A stretch of 64,000 nucleotides of DNA, from positions 62,001 through 126,000 of the forward strand of contig CAUCKA010000003.1 of NCBI GenBank assembly GCA_958443265.1. Direction: 5' to 3'. Both the position numbers and the translations under genes were made by a program. Source of the stretch: an uncultured Collinsella sp. (GTDB taxonomy: Bacteria; Actinomycetota; Coriobacteriia; Coriobacteriales; Coriobacteriaceae). Below, in pieces: positions 59,021-64,000 of this stretch. The notes below the pieces were generated by a model. It worked only from the letters and a program-made list of their open reading frames with translations. It was not told the origin of the DNA and made no database searches. The stretch's first letter is position 1; each line of letters starts with the position of its first letter.

Positions 59021-62000
59021 ATGCTTGATCGCCGTTCGTTACTTGTCGCCGGAGCGTCCTCGTTAGCGAGCATTATGTTGCCTCGCGTGCCGGGAAGCGA
59101 AAATGCCTTCCTGCTGCCGTTCACGCCCACCGCGACCTATGCCGACGAAAAAGACCCCTTCAAGGTCCTGGTGCTCTCGCGCACCATGTTCGGCGTGGTG
59201 GTGGTCGACGTCGCCAGCAAGAATATGCCCATCAAGGGAGCCCAGGTCACGCTCACGTCGCGCTATGCCGCAGGCAAGCAGCTCACCGCCACTACCGATG
59301 ACGAAGGCACGGCCATCTTTGAGGTCGCGCCGCTTTCGGAAGGCTACGTGGACGAGGCAACGCTTCTCGACGCGTACGACTTTAACGGCGGCATCTCCAT
59401 TAGCATGGCGGGCTACCGTGATGTCGAGATTCCCCTTGCGCGTATCCAGGGCGGCACCGCCATAACCGCGCCCACGCGTCCGCTTTCCGACGGCGAGCCG
59501 TACTTCCGCCGGCTCACATTCGACGAATGGGACATCCAATACGCTGAAGCCACGTTCATGGCATTGCCGAAGAACGACACGGCAAACGAGCAGCCCGATA
59601 CGCACGCCTTTACCGTGCAGGCACATCTGCCACAGGGTGGACAGGCAACGCTGCGCATCAACAAGGTGACGCCTGCCGCGGGCAGCTCACCCGAAGCCGT
59701 CACGCAGATTGGCCAAGTCAAGGCCAGCGCATCGGGCGCGGATGATCTGGCAACGTTCACGCTTGAAGACACGTTCCTCGATGCAGCTTCGGGCCTTCTG
59801 GAAGAAGGGTGCAAGCTGCGCTTTGTCCTCGACTATCAGGGCAAAACCTACACGCTCTCCTCCCCCATGGCCGTTGTTACCGCGCCGGCCGCAAAGGCAG
59901 AATCGGGCTCGACCACCATCATTCCCACCACTATGGACCAAGAGATCACTCCGTTTGATTTCCCCGCGGCGTTTCCCGGCATCGGTGGTAATAAGTTCAC
60001 GTGTTGGATGCCCACATTTCCGATCCTCTTCGATTTCTCGTTTGCCGGGTACGTGCTGTTTGGCGGAGGATACAAACCGGTCGGCTACATGAACGATTCA
60101 GGCAATCCGGATCCGGAGTACTGGAAGAAATCGCCGCGCGAGTCGGGCGCCAAACAGGCAAACCGCTACCTCGACGAGATGGAGGGGAAGTGGAATCAGT
60201 ACAAGAGTATGAGCGCCGGTTCGGGAACCGATCCAAGAAACACTAAGCTCCTTCGCCATCACTGCACACTGCTGTTTACGATGGATATCGCCACGCAGCT
60301 GTACGGATCGCTCGCCTACGACTGGGTGGGCAAAACCTGGGGTGACAACAACGATCCCGCATATGGCAATATTAAGGCCCTCTTCCAGGTAAGAACCGAC
60401 CTCAACTGGACCGAACAGTTCACCTTGGGACCGGTGCCCTTTTTCCTAAACGTCAACCCCTGGGTGCTGGCAAAACTGGCACTCGCCGTGGGCGCCCACA
60501 CGCACGGTAGCGGCGCGGCGTTTTTCAAGAACATTTCGCTCGACTATTCCAACACGTCGGACTCTTTCACCATCCAGATCGGGCTCGCCGTCACCTTTGG
60601 CGCCGGCGTTGCAGGCGTCGCCTCGTCTGCCGTGCGCGGCGCCGCATCCCTCACGTTGTTCATTGGGTACGAGAAGGCGGATGGACACCAGCTTCCGCGA
60701 CTGCGCGTAGGTGCAGACGTCGATGTCGATGTGATACTCCAGTTCGTAATGTTCAAGTGGACCACCAAAGCTTGGTCGGGATCGTGGCCCACACTCCTCG
60801 ATTCGTGGAATATGTCGGTGAACAACGGCGACCAGTATGTACTCCAGTGCTCTGAGCTTGCATTGGGTGGGGATACTCCTTATACGCTGGATGCCTGCTT
60901 CGGCTTGGCCGGCAACGCCGAGGCAGGTGGTGTGCCGCAGTTTATCGCATCGGCCACCATCGTCACCAACGCCGAGCTGCTCGCACGCGCCGAGGTTAAT
61001 GCCACTGCCGCAAACGTTGCGCCTGTCGTGCGCGATTGGGATCAAGCGGTCACGCGCATTGAGCTCGAGGCGGATGCAGAGAGCGACGACACGGGACAGG
61101 TCGAGCATTTCGTCCACGCACTGATGGGAAACGACGAAAACGCCGCGCCGATGTATGCGTACGCCCATATCGGACAGGCGAAGGACGCCGTTGCGGACCC
61201 CAACGCCAATTCTGCCGGCGTGTCGGAGGACGAGCGTGGCGGCATAAAACCCTCGAGCGACAACGTGCTGTTTTCCGGTGTGCTCAGCGAAGCCCACATG
61301 AAGCTAACGATGATTGCCGGCGTGGAGTGCCTATTCCGTATCGCCTCGGTGCGCTACGGCGACAATGGCCGCTCGCGCCTGGTGGTGCACACAAAGGCAA
61401 ACGGCATGTGGTCCGCTCCCACGCCCGTGGACTTTCCCCTTGGGTTTGGCGAGAACGACGTGGAGCGCGACGACATATACGATTACGACTTCGACGTAGT
61501 GGAATATACGGACGGAAGAGAAAACCAAGACGCCTACGTGTTGCTGGTCTCGGGCGAGCGCCGCGACGGCGACAACACCCCTTTCGAAGCGGCGAGCACA
61601 TCCGGCATACTGTCCGTTGTGCGCCTGCGCATAAGCAACGGCGGAATTCGCGTGGTGTCGCATACGTCATGGCGCAGCATCTCGCGCGGCCGCCTGCAAG
61701 AGGATGGCTACCATTGCCTGCAGTGCCCGCGTATCACGGTGGGCAAGACGCTGGTCGACGGACGCCTGTCGGGCGCTTACCTCCACCGCCGCGGAACCAC
61801 CGCAGAAAAGGCGCTCGGCAGCGAGGCTGAGGTTGCGCTGGAGTGCTTTACCCTGTGGTCGGACGTTTCGGGCGACAGCCTGACGTTCCGTCAGGTCCTC
61901 CGCTTTCCGCAGGCACCGTCGAGCATCGAGCTGAGCGCGCCCGAGAATATCGACGGCAAAATGGTGGTGCCCGTTGCATACGAGACCGCAGACGGTTGCG

Positions 62001-63388
62001 GCTGCGCATCGTACGCCGTGATCGGCCAGTCCATTGCGGGCTGGGGCGTTATGTCACCAGACGCCACAGTACCCCGTGCGGTGCCGTGGCCACAACATTC
62101 GGGCTTTTTGGCAACCGTCAACGAGCAGCTGCAGCATATTACTTGGGCACGAGGCGCATCGGCATTTGCAACGCAGCCCGTGGGCGCCGCGGGCTGTGGC
62201 CCGGCATCGTTTAGCGTAAGCAACAACGGCAGGTGCGTGCTCTATGTAGAGAACACCGATGGCAAGGTGGGGCAAACCTACGACGAAGAAGGCAACCCAG
62301 TAGCAGTGATGGGCAAGCACTTCCGCATCTTCGCCAGCACCTTGGCAGGCGATCTGTTCACGGAGCCGTTCGTGATGTGCGAGCTGGACCATCCCGTCGA
62401 TCAGATAACGACATTTTTGACGTCGGGAGGCATGCTCTCCGCGCTCGCCACGCACATTGTGAGCGCGGAGAAGAGCGAGGCGGAGCTGCACGGCATCGAA
62501 GTGCCCTTGGTGGCGTGTGCCACTCCGACGGGCGCCGTTGCTACCTCGGGCGCGGTGGTGCCCGGAGCAGCAGGCGAATCCTTCATGGTCACGGTACGAA
62601 ACGACGGAAACACCCTGCTGACCGCCGGCACGATCGATCTGTACCGAGAGGGCTCCAGCCAGCCGTTCTCCAGCGCATCCATCGGATTCGGAGTGAACGC
62701 ACGCATGGCTTCGATCTACGATCCAGAGCTTGCCGAGGACGCTTCGGCCAACGATATGGCACACGTGAAGTACGCGCTCGAGACGCTGGGCGCACGTTTT
62801 GCAACGCACCCGCTGGTAGCCGACAACGGCAACGCCGTGCTGGCACCGAGTTGCACGGCACAGTTCCGCATGAGCTTCGCCATCCCCGAGAGTTGGAGCG
62901 ACGAAGTGGGCAAACGCGTAACGCTGTATGCGAAGGCGCGTAATCTGGTGGCGCTCGATCCCGTAACGCTCGAGGAAATTCGACCGGGTGCAAACTCGGC
63001 GCTGGGTGCCGTGCTGCACGAGCTTCATGTGCCCGACGCGGCATGCGAGCGCTCAGAAGTTCAGGTCGGTGTCTGCGACAGCGCGGATACGACAGGACTT
63101 CACGACGCCCCGATGACAGCGGGCGGCGATGGTGGCTCGAGTGGCGGCGGCGCTGACGAGGGCGGCGGCTCCGGCGGAAGCAGCTCCGGCAGCGGCAAGG
63201 ACCACGGCAATAACAAGCGCTCCGGAAAAGCGGGCGCGCTTGCGGGCACGGGCGATGTCAACGCTCCCCTTACGGCAGCCGCCGCAGCGCTCGCCGTGGC
63301 AGGCGCCGGCCTCGTCGCCTACAGCGCCCGCCGCACGGCGCTCGAAAAAGACACCGCCTATGAGGACAATTCGGATAGGCCTCGCTAG
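59021..63388 (+). CDS. Very large secreted surface protein with C-terminal anchor
   Basis: This 1455-residue protein starts at ATG 59021 after GGGAG. Its N-terminus has DRRSLLVAGASSLASIM and ends TATYADE, so a Tat-type signal with cleavage after ATYA is possible. An immunoglobulin-like carboxypeptidase-regulatory module follows (about 60-150: MPIKGAQVTLTSRYAAGKQLTATTDDEGTAIFEV). A long central region without recognised motifs continues to about 1380. A Gly/Ser-rich linker comes next (GGDGGSSGGGADEGGGSGGSS), then GALAGTGDVNAPLTAAAAALAVAGAGLVAYSARR: an LAGTG-D motif, a helix and a basic tail, the layout of a sortase signal in Coriobacteria. It is probably wall-anchored; its ligand is unknown. 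Confidence 0.85.
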   Translation: MLDRRSLLVAGASSLASIMLPRVPGSENAFLLPFTPTATYADEKDPFKVLVLSRTMFGVVVVDVASKNMPIKGAQVTLTSRYAAGKQLTATTDDEGTAIFEVAPLSEGYVDEATLLDAYDFNGGISISMAGYRDVEIPLARIQGGTAITAPTRPLSDGEPYFRRLTFDEWDIQYAEATFMALPKNDTANEQPDTHAFTVQAHLPQGGQATLRINKVTPAAGSSPEAVTQIGQVKASASGADDLATFTLEDTFLDAASGLLEEGCKLRFVLDYQGKTYTLSSPMAVVTAPAAKAESGSTTIIPTTMDQEITPFDFPAAFPGIGGNKFTCWMPTFPILFDFSFAGYVLFGGGYKPVGYMNDSGNPDPEYWKKSPRESGAKQANRYLDEMEGKWNQYKSMSAGSGTDPRNTKLLRHHCTLLFTMDIATQLYGSLAYDWVGKTWGDNNDPAYGNIKALFQVRTDLNWTEQFTLGPVPFFLNVNPWVLAKLALAVGAHTHGSGAAFFKNISLDYSNTSDSFTIQIGLAVTFGAGVAGVASSAVRGAASLTLFIGYEKADGHQLPRLRVGADVDVDVILQFVMFKWTTKAWSGSWPTLLDSWNMSVNNGDQYVLQCSELALGGDTPYTLDACFGLAGNAEAGGVPQFIASATIVTNAELLARAEVNATAANVAPVVRDWDQAVTRIELEADAESDDTGQVEHFVHALMGNDENAAPMYAYAHIGQAKDAVADPNANSAGVSEDERGGIKPSSDNVLFSGVLSEAHMKLTMIAGVECLFRIASVRYGDNGRSRLVVHTKANGMWSAPTPVDFPLGFGENDVERDDIYDYDFDVVEYTDGRENQDAYVLLVSGERRDGDNTPFEAASTSGILSVVRLRISNGGIRVVSHTSWRSISRGRLQEDGYHCLQCPRITVGKTLVDGRLSGAYLHRRGTTAEKALGSEAEVALECFTLWSDVSGDSLTFRQVLRFPQAPSSIELSAPENIDGKMVVPVAYETADGCGCASYAVIGQSIAGWGVMSPDATVPRAVPWPQHSGFLATVNEQLQHITWARGASAFATQPVGAAGCGPASFSVSNNGRCVLYVENTDGKVGQTYDEEGNPVAVMGKHFRIFASTLAGDLFTEPFVMCELDHPVDQITTFLTSGGMLSALATHIVSAEKSEAELHGIEVPLVACATPTGAVATSGAVVPGAAGESFMVTVRNDGNTLLTAGTIDLYREGSSQPFSSASIGFGVNARMASIYDPELAEDASANDMAHVKYALETLGARFATHPLVADNGNAVLAPSCTAQFRMSFAIPESWSDEVGKRVTLYAKARNLVALDPVTLEEIRPGANSALGAVLHELHVPDAACERSEVQVGVCDSADTTGLHDAPMTAGGDGGSSGGGADEGGGSGGSSSGSGKDHGNNKRSGKAGALAGTGDVNAPLTAAAAALAVAGAGLVAYSARRTALEKDTAYEDNSDRPR

Positions 63389-63438
63389 CTCCTAGTTACT
63401 TTTGTGAGAGGCGCCGACTCGGCTCATCGAACATCAAA

Positions 63439-63472
63439 ATGGGCTGGTTCTGGATACCCAGAGCCGGCCCAT
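63439..63472. terminator. Bidirectional terminator between convergent genes
   Basis: ATGGGCTGGTTCTGG pairs with CCAGAGCCGGCCCAT around ATAC (63439-63472). The hairpin has an A-run before it and lies between the surface-protein gene and the final leftward gene. Confidence 0.75.
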
Positions 63473-63478
63473 TACGCA

Positions 63479-64000
63479 TTAAATGTCGTCTGAGGAGTCG
63501 AGTTCTGCCTCGAGCTTGGCACGGCGTCTTTTCGCCGTGAAAAACGTTGCGCACAGGACAGCAAACGTGGCCGCGAAAATCGTCGCACCGCAGAACACGC
63601 CCGTGGCCAGGTTCGCCAACCAAAAGACGCTTTCGAGCGGTACGATCTGCGCCTCAGCGATACAGCGCATTGCGGCAATAACAAGCGCGAACGCGGCGCC
63701 GCTAAGACCGCTGACAAGCAGGAAATATCCAACAGGAAGATGCTCGGTTTGCCCAAAACGATTGGTATCGACATAGCCCTTCCGCGTTTGCAGTCCTGCG
63801 CAAATCAACATCACGAGAACGAGCCACAAATACATGGCTGCCTCGAACGGCGTTGCAAAGCCATGCGGCATTTCACTGGCATCGCTGTGAACCCACGCAA
63901 CCTGTCGAGCTATAAACTGGTAGAAAAAGATCATCAACATGCCAAACGAAAGCAGCACGAAACCAATCTTGTAGATCTTCGCGCTCTCAGCCTCCAGGCG
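63479..64000 (-). CDS. Membrane protein of unknown function, C-terminal part
   Basis: The frame is open to the window edge, so the start lies beyond 64000. The visible 173 residues begin RLEAESAKIYKIGFVLLSFGMLMIFFYQFIA. They contain four hydrophobic helices (near GFVLLSFGMLMIFFY, AAMYLWLVLVMLICAGL, LPVGYFLLVSGLSGAAFALVIAA and LATGVFCGATIFAATFAVLCATFF) and end in a basic, then acidic tail (TAKRRRAKLEAELDSSDDI). The family resembles small uncharacterised DUF-type membrane proteins that sit beside helix-turn-helix regulators. I cannot assign a function. Confidence 0.6.
   Translation of the reverse strand, partial: RLEAESAKIYKIGFVLLSFGMLMIFFYQFIARQVAWVHSDASEMPHGFATPFEAAMYLWLVLVMLICAGLQTRKGYVDTNRFGQTEHLPVGYFLLVSGLSGAAFALVIAAMRCIAEAQIVPLESVFWLANLATGVFCGATIFAATFAVLCATFFTAKRRRAKLEAELDSSDDI

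Overview
The window reads as chromosomal DNA of a GC-rich anaerobic gut actinomycete, most likely a Collinsella-like member of the Coriobacteriia. That is an inference from base composition, the many copies of short palindromic intergenic repeats, the LAxTG-type surface anchor, the abundant LysR/LuxR regulators and orphan sensor kinases, and the small CxxC membrane protein with its FeS partner. No rRNA, tRNA, cas genes or phage late genes were seen.

Left part (1-11.7 kb): the end of a flavodoxin-like gene, a cysteine-less ArsC-like protein, a CobW-type GTPase, trmL, then a block of single genes separated by 31-bp palindromes (AAA ATPase, short UvrA paralogue, second AAA ATPase, TetM/EF-G-like GTPase), a GNAT acetyltransferase, a small zinc-ribbon protein, rsmJ and a 47-residue membrane peptide. 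From 11.7 to 19.4 kb lies a segment flanked by two copies of the same gene ends (3' end of a small membrane-protein gene, terminator, hairpin, 3' end of rlmA). Between the copies are a solute-binding lipoprotein, a two-module sensory MscS channel split by a frameshift, two small membrane proteins and a LysR regulator.

Middle (19.4-33.8 kb): a MATE exporter, a divergent LysR/EamA pair, ung, an SDR and a VUT-family transporter, prfC, then an array of five 55-bp inverted-repeat units with an 80-bp period. An IS30-family element with 13-bp flanking duplications sits directly beside the array. A YtrA-type GntR/ABC operon with a clear palindromic operator, a ClC transporter, a LOG-family protein and a small K+ channel follow.

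Right part (33.8-64 kb): two hybrid histidine kinases face each other. One has solute-binding domains fused to it and the other is co-transcribed with a separate solute-binding lipoprotein. Next come a MalY-like PLP enzyme, trmO, an XRE/zinc-ribbon/TipAS regulator, a glutaredoxin, a Dus enzyme, an unidentified membrane protein, a 184-bp MITE-like inverted repeat, a large MacB/FtsX-type ABC protein, and a thiol-redox module (TlpA-like lipoprotein, membrane 4Fe-4S protein, small CxxC peptide) divergent from an OmpR/HK pair. From 54 to 57.8 kb the DNA is scarred: arginase, ABC-ATPase, IS3 and exonuclease remnants surround a PadR/DUF1700 operon. The window ends with a LuxR regulator, a 1455-residue surface protein with a C-terminal anchor, and part of a membrane protein.

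The most unusual features are the five-unit inverted-repeat array at 27115-27490, whose central heptamer occurs in both orientations, the palindromes that abut stop codons, the Cache-like sensory MscS channel beside a binding protein, and the MITE-like element at 46351-46534.
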